A stretch of DNA of 64,000 nt from Corylus avellana (GCF_901000735.1 NC_081541.1:45370383-45434382); one strand, 5' to 3'; counted from the stretch's first letter, positions 44,867 to 56,846 are shown. The notes: generated by a model from the sequence alone, not told the origin. Numbers and translations: made by a program.

Positions 44867-45549
44867 TTTCTATTTTGCTTGGAGGTGATACAAAGACTTG
44901 TTTACAAGTCGTCTCTTCTTGTCAAATAATGCGAAGTACTGTGAGCTTTCTTTTTTGCTTTTTTTATTGATTTATTTCTAACTAAATCATTGAGATTGAG
45001 TGGAGGAGTCGTCGACAATCGAATATAGTGTCAGCTTTTCTCTTTTGCTTCTATCTTTGATTCCTTTCATAATAAATCACTGAGTGGAGTCCACCATACT
45101 TGGCCACATTCAAGTAACCAACGGAATCCAAAGCTCTCTGTCTCTTTACCAGGAAAAAATCAATAAGAAGACAAAGAAACAAAGGAAAGGTAAGATTTCC
45201 ACAATCACTTTGCAGGGCAGTTTCTGTCTCATGTCATTCTCATCAATGCCTCTCCACTACTTTTGAAGGCTACGGAAATGCATAAGAAAAAGAGCAAGCG
45301 GACTGTTAGGTGTCCCAACGATTCTTTTCAAAATTCTTCTCAAATAATGTAGCAAAATACTATTTTGTTTGGAATTGAGAGACAAAAGAAAAAAAATGAA
45401 AAAATTTTGAAGGAGAAAAATACTTGCCATATTATTTGAAAAGTATTTTGAAAAGAATCCTTTAGAATATCTAGCATTATCCAAAGAGCAATGAGTTTTT
45501 CATATGGTTAAATACAATATTTTTTGCAACTCTGATTTTTTTATTTTAT

Positions 45550-47203
45550 TTTTTATCACGCTATCTATTTTAGTTTTTATTTATTTTTAAATATTATTTT
45601 AATTATATTTTATTTCTCATATTTTCATTCGAAGGAGAGAAGAATAGGGAGAAATAATTTTTTATTTCAACATTATGCTAGAGTAAATAGCAAGAATATG
45701 TTGTCGGTTTGAAAGAATAGTAGCGGATCTTATTAAAAGTCTGAAATGTAATACGTCAGTTTTAACGCTTGTATCTTTGTAGCTTATGCTACGAATACTT
45801 TAGAGCTTGCCCTGTATTTTAAGAGCTTTTGCTCTGCTCTTTTTTTTTTTTTTTTTGAGACTAATATGTTTCCTAAGAAAAAAAAAAAAAAAAACTACTA
45901 TGGTGTAGGTTCTCTTTATGCTCCCCTACACCTACTCACCCATGATAAATTTGGTCTGACCAACCAAATCGATTTAAGTTTGGCCGGCCTAGATTAGTTC
46001 AAGCTAAACCGACTTAACATAGGTGACATCCAGCCGACTTGTAGGCATCCTTGCCAACGGGCATAGCTTAAGGTCATATCAAAGGTTGGCGGTTTTAATT
46101 ATTAGGGAAAGCCTAATCCCAAGAGAGTTTATTATACAGTAAACCAATTAGTATTATTCTCAAGAGTGTCATTATGGTCAGTCCCTTATGAGTTGATCTC
46201 ATGCAAGCCCAACAAGAATAGCAAACTCATTAAACAGACCTTGGAATTTATTTGTTGACACTTATTAAGCCAATTGATGTTGCCTGGCTTGCTCTTCAAT
46301 AATTCTAATAATGAATTGATCTTACCATTTATCAAACACTCCACTAATATTCAAACTTCCAGGCCCTTTGCTTTTCCAATTTCTCACTTTATTTGATATC
46401 AACATAGGGATGTTTTTATGTTTCAATCTTATACGATTCTTGCATCCAATTTTGTCCACAATTCATAGACCATTATAATCGTCCATAGCATGGCTATGGT
46501 AACATTGTGGATGCCAACATCACCAAGAATCCAAATTTACTTCTTTTTTTTTGTGGAGACCCCAAATCCCAATGATTCACCAAATCTATAATGATCAACA
46601 ACATCCCAATTTATTAATGAAAAACTTATTGGGTGGAGGCCTTCTCTCTGCTTGGCCACTTGGGCATTTTGACAAACAACTATGATGCCGGCGACCCCAA
46701 GAAGTGAATTGTCAAGATGAAAGCTTGAAGTTGGAAAAAAAAAAACAAAAGACTTTTTTTGTTGTTGCTGAAATGGATATGGTGCGATAATTACTAAATT
46801 ATAAACGTGAATTTGGCTTTCAAATCCATCGATGAAATGTTGATTCATTGATGAAGGACATTATAACCATGTGCTTAACCAGCAAAAGAATGAATGTGGG
46901 CTCGACAAGGACACTAATCATGTGCAATGCACATCTAAAGGTGGGTGTGAACTAGATATGGTGAAGCCAACATGAGACGACACAGCCAGAGACAAAGGCC
47001 CAACATGTTAAACATGTTGGCACAAGAGGGGAGAGAGAGAGATTCGAATTAGTGATCTCTACTTCATTAGGCGTGATTCCAGTCGATTGAGCTACCTCTT
47101 GGAAATAGGCCCACCATGTTAGAATATAAATTAAATAATTAATTTCATCTATTTTTATCGGTTTAAACTTTTGGGATAAGTAGTAATTTAACATAGTATC
47201 AAA
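45550..47203. repeat. Repeat block, paralogous to 22,900-24,540
   Basis: Continues past the end of the first copy (which stops at a gap) into the promoter region of the intact SLX1-like gene. No gene. Confidence 0.8.
47021..47104 (-). mobile_element. tRNA-derived SINE, truncated
   Basis: Box A-like TAGCTCAATCGACTGG and box B-like AATTCGAATCTC on the minus strand; same insertion as at 24,361. Confidence 0.55.
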
Positions 47204-47670
47204 AAATTTCTCTTGTCAATTCACCCCATTTTATTTATATATTTTACGTATTGACTCTCATAATTTAAACTTTTAAAATAAGTAATAATTTAATGAGAAA
47301 ATTGGCTAAAAAATGAGCTCAGAACCTTCTTAGATTTGGAATGAATCGTTGTTGAATTTTAATTTAATAATGAATTTTAAAGCCACTTAAAAATGTGTAG
47401 AAATGAGTGTAAAAAAGTGGAATGTGTAGCATATAGTCGCATAGATCCAACCATTTTATTCTACAGAAGTTTTTTATAGTCTACTAGAAATTAGAATAAC
47501 TTGAAATTGAAAAATAAAATCCTAATTCAAACTACTGGTGGGATTTGAAAAATGTCCTTCTTCCCTCTCCTTCTCTTTGGTTTCATAAGATAAAATAAAA
47601 ATAAAATAAATAAAAAAAGGTAAGATTATAATCTACGAACTTTACAAAAATAAAACAGAGTACCCTTGAC

Positions 47671-50600
47671 ATGATGGTGAGGCTGCTGTCCAGGACATTC
47701 CGATCTCTTAAAAGTCCAAACCCTAACCCTAACCCATTAAAGCCATCATCATCATCACCGTCAAAAGACTCAAAACCAAGAATTTCACTACCTAAATTGA
47801 GCTCCAGATCATGGTGCGTCTACCTCATTCTCTCCACCAATGTACCCATCAAAACCTACGTTGGGGTCACCACCGATTTCCCTCGTCGGTACGTTTTTTT
47901 GGCACGATTTGTTCTTTGTCAAGGGATGGTTTGATTAATTTGTTGAAAATTGTCATCTGGGTATCTTAATTTGGTTTAGTTTATTGCCCAAATGGGTTGA
48001 TATTTTTTTTATATCATTTTTTTTTATGTGATATCACATTATGATTGGTACGAAGAGTTTGCATTTTTTTTTTTTTTTTCAAGTTTTGTAATTTGATTAA
48101 GATCCTATGTCTAAGCTAATATTTACTTCACTGATGAGGGCTTGTTTGTATGCGTTAAATTGAATTAAAGAAGGATTCTTGAAATGTCTCCTTGTGTTAT
48201 TCGATTGTAATCTTATCCATCTAATTAATGCTATCTGTAATTGATCCTCAATAGTTCAAAAACCTGAGGTAATTTATATTTTGTGTTGGCATGTTGATTA
48301 GGCCTAAGAAATAGTCAAATCTGAGTTTGGATTAAAAAAAAAATGCTGGTTCCTAAGCTGGAATTTTGTCTATATATATTTTTCTTTTATTTCTTATTTC
48401 TTCTTTGTAAGTGTTAATATTGTTCGAGTATTTCTACCCTAAAAGTATTAAGTATCTAAGGCTTATCTTACTGTTTTTATTCTTCCTTGTTAAATTTACT
48501 ACTTTTTCCCTGTTGGACTCTGCTTTTCGTTCCCAGAGTAGAAAGAACTGGTATTCTTCATAATTGGACAAGTCCCATTAATATTCACTTTAACAAAGTG
48601 GAACTTTTTGTGTAGTCTGAGACAACATAATGGTGAACTTAAAGGTGGTGCAAAAGCCTCTCATGCAGGAAGGCCATGGGTATGTGCATGTATTATCCGA
48701 GGTTTTAAGGACCAAAGTGAAGGTATTTTTCTAATCTGTTGGGTTTAAAGACTATATACTTTTCTTTTCTTACTTTGCAGACACCAAGTAGCTAACATCC
48801 TGTGAGCTGCTTATGTATGCTGTCTCATATTTATAGAATTTGACAAGAATGTTGTAAAACATTCAATGTTTTTGGGGGACGATATGTTAGTTCTCTCTCT
48901 CGCCTGTTCTCACGTCGGTGTGTGGAGGAGCGTCCCAGTATCTATGTAGAGGACTGTTATCTACATTTTCTCAGTTTTAGTTTTGTTCGAGTGCAATGGG
49001 TGATGTGAGTTATTTCTTTGCTGAAACAAACACTTTTGAGCTATAGATAGAAGCAGGGTATTTGGGTTTACGTATTATTGAGAGGGGCAGAGGGGTTTCA
49101 CAAGCGGTGGTTCTGAGCAAGTCGAGTGTGGCGTGGTTGTTGGCTACGGTGGAGGTGGTGTTAAAGGGGGATAATTTGGGAGTTTTATAGGACTTTAAGG
49201 GTTGATAGCAGGGAATATATTGTGCAGAGGTGCACAAATAGTCATGGGCGATACATGGTGCTGGCGGAATATGGAGTAGGAGGGCGGTGAGGCTTCATTG
49301 TTGTTCTTGAGGGGTGAGAAGGTAGAGGGTGGAGCAATTTTGTTGCCGAGTTAAGAAAGGTGGTAGCCATTTTTGTGGGAGTAGGGGAATGGTTTCCCCA
49401 AAGGTGTATGATGGTCCAAAGTCGAATGAGTTGGATGGTACGATGTCGCTGCCAGCGAATAAGGACCTCTTGGTGGAACATGGAAGAAGGTTGTATGTTG
49501 AATCTTTGGTAGACAAGGGGCAGCTTTAGGAATTTGAGTATTCATGTAGGGGTAGAATGGGTAATATAGAGGAGCAAACATTGAAGGAGGACGGATATGG
49601 AAGGAAGGAGCAACATTAATTACACGGAAATCCTGGTATTCAAGAAGGAGATGACAACTTGAATATCTCTTCGGTTGATTCAAGTGAAATATTTGAATTA
49701 TGGTCTTTGAAGAATTTACTGGTTTCCCATATTTGTTATTTATGAAGCCTAAGATTCTTTCCTGTATTGTGAAAAAGATGATAGGGATAGGGATAAAAGG
49801 TTGAGGATTAAAGGTCTCTTTAGGGATTGGAAGGTGGACATGGTTTGTTTACAAGAAACTAAAATAACGATTATTTCTAGGGCTGTGGTGCTAGTTTATG
49901 AGGATATCATCATGTGGATTGGTGTTATTTGGGATCGATAGGGGCTTTCAAAGGGATTTTCTTAATGTAGGATAGGCGGCTTGTGGAAAGGATTAAGGAG
50001 TTTGTGGGGACTAATACAGGTGCAAGTTTTTATAAAAGTGTCGGTGATAATTTTAAGTGGGCTTTTGTAGGTGTTTATGGTCAAAATGACAATAATGATA
50101 GGAAATGGCTATGGGATGAATTAGTTGAACTAATTAGTTGGTGGGAGATGCCATGGTGTATTGGTGGTGATTTTAATGTTTGAGAGATCAGGCGACAACT
50201 GATAGTCCCTATCTATGCTGGATTTTTTTGAATTCCTTTTTTATCAAGGTGTAACAGATATCCCTGTTGTTGGTGGGAATTTCACATGGTCCAACAATCG
50301 AGATTTGCCATCTTAGACCATAATTGATAGGTTTCTCCTATAGCCTAATTGGGAAGCTCAGTCTCCTAATGTTTCTCTGAGGAGATTCCTAGAATCTTTT
50401 TGGACCAGTTCCTTGTGGTGCTTGATTGTGGCGTTGCAGTTAGGAGCAGATGATATATTAACTTTGAGAACATTTGGTTGAAGTCAGAGAGATTTGTGGA
50501 ACATGTGAAAAAGTGGTGAATGTTTATATAGTTTTCAGGGTTTCCCTAGTTTTATTCTGGCTCTCAAGTTGAGAGCCTTGAAAATGGATCTGAAGAGATG

Positions 50601-51400
50601 GAACGAAGAGGTTTTTGGTAATGTTGGAAAGCAGAAAAAGGATCTTTTGTTTGGAATCTGTGACCTTAATATTATTGCGGAGGGAAGACCCTTATTTGGT
50701 GCTAAAAGGTGGAGAAAAAAATTTCTAGGGATTTAGAGGTTTATTCTGCTCAAAGAAATGTGCTGGTGGCAGAAGTTAAGGGCTCTATGGTTGAGAGAGG
50801 GAGATAAGAACAATAAAATTTTCCATATGGTGGCAAATTCCAATAGAAGAAACAATACCGTGGATTCTTTAGTTAATGGATCGTTGTCCTTAAAGTCTAG
50901 AAAAATAAGGGAGCATGTTGTCCAATTTTACAATCGGCTTTATTTAGAACAATTAAGTTGGAGGCCAAACTTGGATCGTCTCACTTTTACATCAATTGGA
51001 GATGATGAGATACTCTCTGTCACTATTGTATGTAAACATAAGTATCATATTTGTATATAAGATCTTCCGAATAAACTTTTGTATTTTTTCTATCTTATCA
51101 TGTTTCTACTTGAGATTTTGCTAAATGTTTGATCGACAATACATATTGGTTGGAGGTTGTTGAGACTGATTTTCTTTTCTTTTTTTTTTTTTTATTGTAT
51201 TTGTAGCTTGTAAGTTTGAATCAAAATGGAAAAGTTTTTCAAGAAAATTGCCCCGAAAAAAGGAAAATGAAGACGTGCCAAAGCATTTAGATGAGACCTC
51301 ACATCTGTTATTGCAACATAGGCAAGCAGCTCTAAAGAGAGTTAATGGTTTATTTGATTGCTGCCACCTAGAAATTGATTGGCCATTGAACCCTTACTGA
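47671..51400 (+). CDS. SLX1-like: SLX1-like GIY-YIG endonuclease, three exons
   Basis: Exons 47,671-47,888, 48,616-48,722 and 51,207-51,400 join in frame (218 + 107 + 194 = 519 bases) to a 172-aa protein. All borders are GT/AG. A low-complexity, Ser/Pro/Asn-rich N-terminus is followed by the GIY-YIG nuclease core: CVYLILS then KTYVGVT (the GIY and YIG positions), R-R-L-R-Q-H-N-G, GGAKAS, and GRPWVCACIIRGF in exon 2. FESKWKSFSRKLPRK lies in exon 3. This is the catalytic fold of SLX1, which cuts branched DNA with SLX4 during repair. There is no C-terminal RING/PHD-like domain, so it matches the short plant SLX1-like proteins. Two upstream duplicates of its first exon are dead. Intron 2 (2.5 kb) holds a degraded LINE. 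A second ATG at 47,674 may be the true start, since the unit 1 duplicate has only that one. Confidence 0.88.
48960..51020 (+). mobile_element. Degraded LINE (L1-type) in intron 2 of the SLX1-like gene
   Basis: Pieces of a LINE in several frames. 48,990-49,530 resembles an ORF1-type region. 49,760-49,870 reads like the start of an APE endonuclease (CLQETK). 49,983-50,183 continues it (FVGVYGQND, GGDFNV). 50,760-51,020 resembles the linker before reverse transcriptase (LREGDKNNKIFH). Many stops and frameshifts. No reverse transcriptase core, no 3' end, no target duplication, so it is an old internal fragment. Confidence 0.8.
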
Positions 51401-51782
51401 TTAGTAAATGACATTCTTAATAACTTGTAATTTGGATAAATTGAGCAAATCAAATATGTTGTATACCTTGGAAAGGTCATACTTGGACATATGATTGACA
51501 GTCAGTAGCCCAAAATTGTTGTATATTTATTTGATGTCATTGGTGTAAAAACAGAGAAATGGCCATGACCATTGAAATGTACCAACTCCTTTATACTCAA
51601 TAATGAGAGAATGAAAGAAAAATTAACTTTTGTATGCAGAAACAACACAATGTTTAATGGTTATCTGTCATGTATACCTCACATTAACCTTAAACTAGTA
51701 TGTGCAACCTGAATAATTTTATGGACTTCTGTGCACCCCAGATTTCTGCTTGACATATATATATTAATCAAGTTGTGTTCCA

Positions 51783-51861
51783 AAGAGGGGAAATGAGAGA
51801 TTCGAATTAATGATCTCTGCTTTATTAGATATGATTCTCAACTGATTGAGCTATCTCTTGG
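51783..51861 (-). mobile_element. tRNA-derived SINE, diverged
   Basis: Box A-like TAGCTCAATCAGTTG and box B-like AATTCGAATCTC on the minus strand. A tail is not clear. Confidence 0.5.
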
Positions 51862-52127
51862 CATGACATGTTTTAATGGCTATGTCATACTGACTGTATC
51901 TTATTTGTTTCACTTTAGTCAAACATTAAACGCAGGGTTTAAGCTGCAAGCATGACTTAACATTGTCACTTAGAGATGTTGTGAGATCAACTTCTAATGA
52001 CAAAGGGCCAATTGAAATGTGCTCTCCACCCCCACCCCTCACCCAAAAAAAAAAAAAAAAAAAAAAGCACTACATTTTCCTGGGGAACTAAGGAAATGGT
52101 AAGATTAATGTTTTGGCTGTTACTTGT

Positions 52128-52130
<3 letters not shown>

Positions 52131-52160
<30 letters not shown>
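52131..52160. repeat. (TC)15 microsatellite
   Basis: Thirty bases of pure TC repeat. A short TC run is seen near 54,520 in the tandem relative of this region. Confidence 0.95.
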
Positions 52161-52166
<6 letters not shown>

Positions 52167-52213
52167 AATTTTGTCTCCCATTTTTCTTTATAGATTATCA
52201 GCTTTACTGTTAA

Positions 52214-54325
52214 TCATATATATATATAAATGCCGAGTTTTGGCTCAGAGAGCTTGGAATTACGACACGTGTCCTGAACTCATACTTTTTAAAAGCATAA
52301 CCAGTTTTAATTTTTTAAGTGTCTTCTTAACTTTCTCTATTAACCGTTTAGTGTTTCTCCTATTTTTTAATATGGTTTAATAGTTTACCCTTTAGGTTTA
52401 GGTGGTTTCATTATTCCAAGTGTTTATTTCAAATCGTTTCCTTATATGAATTTTATTATTAAGTGACTATATTTAATGTAAGATAATTATGGTTATTTAA
52501 TTTTTAAACATTGAACCGGTCCTTTTAAGTTAAAAACCAGTCCTCTAAAGCCATTAAATTAACTAAATTAATTCATGTAAGGAATACAATGAGTTTAATA
52601 TGCCTAATACGTTGAAAAAAAAAAGGTCAAATTAATTCTATCATTAAATTCTCTTTGATTTCTACCCCCCTCTCTCTCTCTCTCTTTACGTCTAAAAAGG
52701 GTGCATGCCAGAGCCTTTTAAGTCCATGAGTTTGCTCTTGAAGGCAAAACATAGGGCAAGATTTATGGTGCTTCCTCCTTTAATGGTCACTAGCAACAAC
52801 ATTCAAGTAAATACTTTTGTTTTGATTTTTGTAACCACTTTGATTTTCTCTTCTTTTTGTGTGGTTTGGTTGTATTTGAATTTGAGGTTGATTTATCTAG
52901 GGTTTCTATTTAATCGAAAATAATGGTTTTTTTGTAAATCATTTGAATGTTTTATGGAGATTTTTTGTTTTGTTTGTTTGATTTACTCCGATTTTTAGAC
53001 GAGTTTGGAAGTGCTTTTTTCTTCTTTTAAAAGAAAAAGAAACATAAATTCATTTGAATATTTTATGGGTTTTTTTTCTTTCTTTTTTTTTTTTTATTTT
53101 TTTTCATTTGTGTGATAATCTTCAGGTATTGTTTAAAAGAAAACAGAACTTTATTTGATTGTTGTCTAGAAATAGCAACATATATATATATTTTTTGAAA
53201 CACCAAATATGTGGTAATTAAGCAATAAACCTAATGTGAGATGCTTTATTTGATTGTATTAAATGTTGAGTGAAAGATTTTGTTTTATTTTGTATTAAAA
53301 AAAAAAAAAAACAGTATTTTTTTTCGAATGTTTTAGAAGTATATGTCTTTTATTTTTTGTTTTTTGAACATTTTGAACTTCATTCATCATCAACAAAGTA
53401 ATCTAGACCATAGAAACTCTAACAAAACAAAAGCGTTACGCTCTAAGTACTAAGAGCACGAAACAATATGAATTACAACATCATGGATTTCTTTCGGGAT
53501 TTCTTCAATCCATACCTTATTCATGATGTGTTTTATTTGTATTGAAATATAATAGGTATCACACAACAATAATATTATATATTCTAATTTTCTATTCATA
53601 CTTTGATAATAAGAATCCCGTTTTTATTTTCTATATATTTTATGAATACTTATTTTAATTTTAATATCGTCATAGGAGGACAAAGATTTTAACATATCTT
53701 AGTTTATATGGATTAAACTAAAATCAATGGTCTTATGTTTTAATTTATTTGAATTTTTTTGGGATTTTTTTTTAGTTTGTGCGATTTACTCAGATTTTTA
53801 AGCTTTTTTAGAATTGTTTTTTCTACTTTTGAAAGCAAAAGAGGGTAAAATTTATTTAATTGTTGTGCAAAAAAGGGAATAGAAACTCTTTCGAAAGACG
53901 AAAGAGATAATTTAACAATAAACCAGATGTGAAATGATTTGTTCAATTGCTTTAAATGTTAAGTGGAAGATTTTGTTTTATTTTATATTCATAAAAAAAA
54001 TAAATAAATAAAAAGATTTTGTTCATACTTACTAATTTTTTTTATTAATGCTTTAATAATTTGAATCCATGTTTTCTTCTTGCTATATGTATTTTTTTTT
54101 TTACTTTTCATTTCAAACTATGGGAACAAATATTTTAACATATTTTAATTTATATGTTTTAATTTAATTTAACATGTTCAATAACGTATAACCTTTAGTA
54201 AGACTCTTTATTTAAAGAGACGTGATGAATTTTTTTACATGCATTTTTTTAACCTAAAAATGTGTTTGAGTTTTGAAATTAAATTATAATGAAGAATCTC
54301 GTGCATAGTGCGAATTATGTGCTAG
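52214..54325 (+). mobile_element. Non-autonomous Helitron, 2112 bp
   Basis: Begins TCATATATATATATAAATGC, ends CTAG, with a decayed hairpin (CTCGTGC...GTGCGAA) about 8 bases before the end. It is inserted between A and T with no target duplication. The tandem relative at 54,570-54,590 has the uninterrupted site 'ctattaattaaatataatta', matching the two flanks (ctgttaa | ttaaatataatta). No Rep or helicase coding. Inside, about 52,930-53,730 and 53,750-54,190 are diverged repeats of each other. Confidence 0.85.
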
Positions 54326-54770
54326 TTAAATATAATTACTAGAATTAACGTAGTGGACATTAACTTGGGCATTTAACGATCTAAAACAACCTGGGGCTTG
54401 GTTCATAGTGGGAAATGTGGTCATTTAAGCCACAATTATTTTTGTGACTAACCGCATTAGTCCTAGATATTTGAGGGCTTGTTTAGGATTGCGTTTGAGG
54501 AACTTAAAAGTACTTTTAGATCTCTCTTTCGCATTCAATTTTGTATCCCGTTTTTCTTTATAGATTATCAGCTTTACTATTAATTAAATATAATTACTAG
54601 GATTAACAGAGTGGACGTTAACTTGGACATTTTACAAGCTAAAACAACCTGGGGCTGGGATCATAGTGGGAAATGTGGTCATTTAAGCCACATTTATTTT
54701 TGTGATCAGCCGCATTAGTCTTAGATATTAAGGGTCTGTTTAGGATTGCGTTTGAGGAGATTAAAAGTGC
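54326..54770. repeat. ~246-bp imperfect tandem duplication
   Basis: 54,335-54,525 and 54,582-54,770 align, both containing 'acaacctggggct' and 'gggaaatgtggtcatttaag'. The unit includes the pre-Helitron flank and the left end of a MITE. The piece at 54,526-54,580 matches 52,155-52,213. Confidence 0.8.
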
Positions 54771-54950
54771 CTTTAACACTCAAAAAACCTATTTGAAGAA
54801 AAAAATTATTTTTTTGGTAAACAAATTAAAAGCACTTTTAAGGTCTACAAAGCCTTTTAAAAAAAAAAAAATAAAAAAAATAAAACTTTTGTCCAAAAAC
54901 TCTTTTTAACTTAAAAACTCTATTTCTCAAACGCAATTCCAAACAAGCTT
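54733..54950. mobile_element. hAT-like MITE
   Basis: Inverted ends TGTTTAGGATTGCGTTTGAG and the complement of 'ctcaaacgcaattccaaaca'. Related to the element at 36,790. A solitary left end of the same element is at about 54,484. Target duplication not clear. Confidence 0.6.
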
Positions 54951-56036
54951 TAAGCCATCAATCATTTATTTTGTGGTCCATCATTCAACAAAATTCCAGT
55001 TGCTCATCCTATTATTTTCTCCTCATATTTTTCTTTATATACCTCTGTGTGTTTTCCCCAATTCGCAGAAAGTATCCAGCCTTTTTTTATTTTTTATTTT
55101 TTTTATTTTTTATTTTTATTTTTTATATTGATTTTTATTATTTAGTCTTATATCTATGTTTAGAGACGATCCAAACTCGACATTGGAGTTGCCATTCTAC
55201 TCTAAAGGATCGATGCTCCATGAATCACCTGATTTGGTTAGAGAATCAAACCTATTTTTCTGGTGTAGATAGTTAATTGGTAGTTTGAAGCAACCCTTTG
55301 GTCATTAGCACAAATCACACATCCAATTAATAATACATATCTAGCTGCGTAAGAGAAGTAAAAGTCAAATGCAATTAGCAAGGATAAAGTAGCAAACATG
55401 ACTCTTTAGTGATAACTGAGATATACATCCACAGATTTGATCTTCTTGGAAGGCAAAGTACATAGAACTAAAAGCAAGATCAACCCATCAAGTGGATGAT
55501 TTACAACTACAAGACTACAAAGACGAAGCTATAACAGGAGCTACAGGCAGATATATAAAAGCACCCATTTATTCTCAAGCTACTACATCTTCTTGTAGAT
55601 GAAAACCACTGGTCCATCAACCTCACTTTATGCTGCAAACAGGGTTACAAGCAAGAGAAAAACAGAAAAGAGTTATAAATACATTTCTTAAAAGAGTAAT
55701 GCTAACCATGTGTCCGTTTTTAAGCACAGCTAGTAGCATAAAAATTTTTTTGCACACACCCTCCCAGGTGGCCCCATCCCCAACCATCACACGGGATGGA
55801 TCGGGACTGCTAGATCTAGTGGTCACAATACCACAAAAACAAAGAGATCTGATGGTCGTGATCACAAAACTTTACATAGGTAGTGCTCGCGACAACCCTC
55901 ATACATTGAGGTGGCCTACCACCCCCACACACCCTTTTTAGTGGCACCACCTCTAAGGACTACCAAATCTTATGGTTAGTAGTCGCGACAACTCTCGTAG
56001 GTTTAGTTGCAGTGGCCTACCACCCCCACATGTCCT
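54951..56036. other. Intergenic region with degenerate ~97-bp repeats
   Basis: 55,888-56,170 contains two to three diverged units sharing 'cgacaac...ctc', 'gtggcctaccaccccca' and 'ggcaccacct...aaggactacc'. Near 55,590-55,620 a minus-strand AG acceptor precedes a short open stretch that could be a terminal exon, but I could not connect it to a gene. Confidence 0.45.
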
Positions 56037-56363
56037 CTTGGGTGGCACCACCTCCAAGGACTACCAAATCTGATAGTTACGATACCACCAGATCAAAGAG
56101 ATCTAGTGGCCGTAACTACTAAATAGGACTTTGGGAGTGGTTACGACTTACAACAACCCTCAAAGGTTCAGTTGAGGTGGCTTACCAGCCTTAAAGAAGT
56201 GATCGGCCATCCATAAAAGAAGGTGGCCAATGTTTTTGAGCTAACATGGCTGTACCACATCAGCTTGTTGTGCGTAAAACACATGTATATTTGCTATCGT
56301 GGACTTATAATAATCTTCATGCATAAAAAAATATATTTTTGCATGCAGACATATATAAAAGAG

Positions 56364-56732
56364 CTAGCAGTCATACTCGTTGCAGTTTGCAGAAGGGTTG
56401 ATATTGTAAGGGAGGTTAACCCCACACTTGTTAGGAAGTCCAGCTGCTAGACCAATGTTGTAACCAGTGTACGGAATCCCATTAACAGCTTGCTTCAGAC
56501 ACCTGCAAACGCTCTGGCGGTCCGCCGTGGTCTTAGCCAGATCGTAGAGGGACTTGATCCCGCTGCAGCAAGCAGCCGGCACAGACCCACCACTGGCTAC
56601 ATAAGAAACACATGGGGTCAGGTAACTCACCACCTGGTTGCATGCTATGTCTGCTTCGGCAGCCATGGGTGCGCTTGCCACCATGCATGCAAGCACCAAG
56701 CAAGTCAGCTTCAGGACAACAGAGGCAGCCAT
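56364..56732 (-). CDS. Non-specific lipid-transfer protein, type 1, second copy
   Basis: Encodes the same 122 residues as the gene at 24,968-25,336, with identical signal peptide, eight-cysteine spacing and extra C-terminal cysteine; no nucleotide difference was noticed in the coding region or near flanks. The start is chosen on the same grounds (TATA box about 71 bases upstream). The possible splice donor near the stop is also kept. Such identity means a very recent duplication, gene conversion, or one locus assembled twice. Confidence 0.92.
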   Translation of the reverse strand: MAASVVLKLTCLVLACMVASAPMAAEADIACNQVVSYLTPCVSYVASGGSVPAACCSGIKSLYDLAKTTADRQSVCRCLKQAVNGIPYTGYNIGLAAGLPNKCGVNLPYNINPSANCNEYDC

Positions 56733-56802
56733 GAAGATAAGAATTGAATTGATTGCTAGTTTTAAGGTTTTGGTCGCTGGCTGAGTGTAAGAGGCCTTGC
56801 TG

Positions 56803-56808
56803 TATATA
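56803..56808 (-). promoter_or_regulatory. TATA box of the second lipid-transfer protein gene
   Basis: Minus-strand TATATA, the counterpart of 25,407-25,412. Confidence 0.6.
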
Positions 56809-56846
56809 ATGGAGATGGTGGTGCAAGTCGAAAGATTGTGTTTCAT

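Larger units (their letters stand above)
37583..46940. repeat. Tandem duplication of a ~4-5 kb unit carrying SLX1-like exon 1 fragments
   Basis: Unit 1 about 37,583-42,575, unit 2 about 42,576-46,940. Offset falls from about 5.0 kb to 3.9 kb because unit 2 lacks the stretch corresponding to 40,081-40,945. Each unit holds, in order: SINE, MITE with long TIRs, AT-rich spacer, repeat stretches, truncated SLX1-like exon 1, and the block shared with 33.0-34.7 kb. The unit junction falls at a SINE poly-A tail. Confidence 0.75.
51401..52213. other. 3' flank of the SLX1-like gene
   Basis: No gene. Contains a SINE at 51,783 and a (TC)15 run at 52,131. Confidence 0.5.

Noticed and set aside
49010..49683. 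Several minus-strand open frames of 70-110 codons
   Set aside because: They are shadows of LINE sequence that makes sense on the plus strand.
51997..52380. 127-codon open frame
   Set aside because: It reads through poly-A and TC repeats and into the Helitron; no family resemblance.
52705..52923. 72-codon open frame inside the Helitron
   Set aside because: The first half looks slightly gene-like and might be captured DNA, but there is no recognisable domain and no support as a gene.
55585..55620. Short terminal exon on the minus strand (reading ...GPVVFIYKKM)
   Set aside because: Only about a dozen codons with an AG acceptor; no upstream exon could be found.
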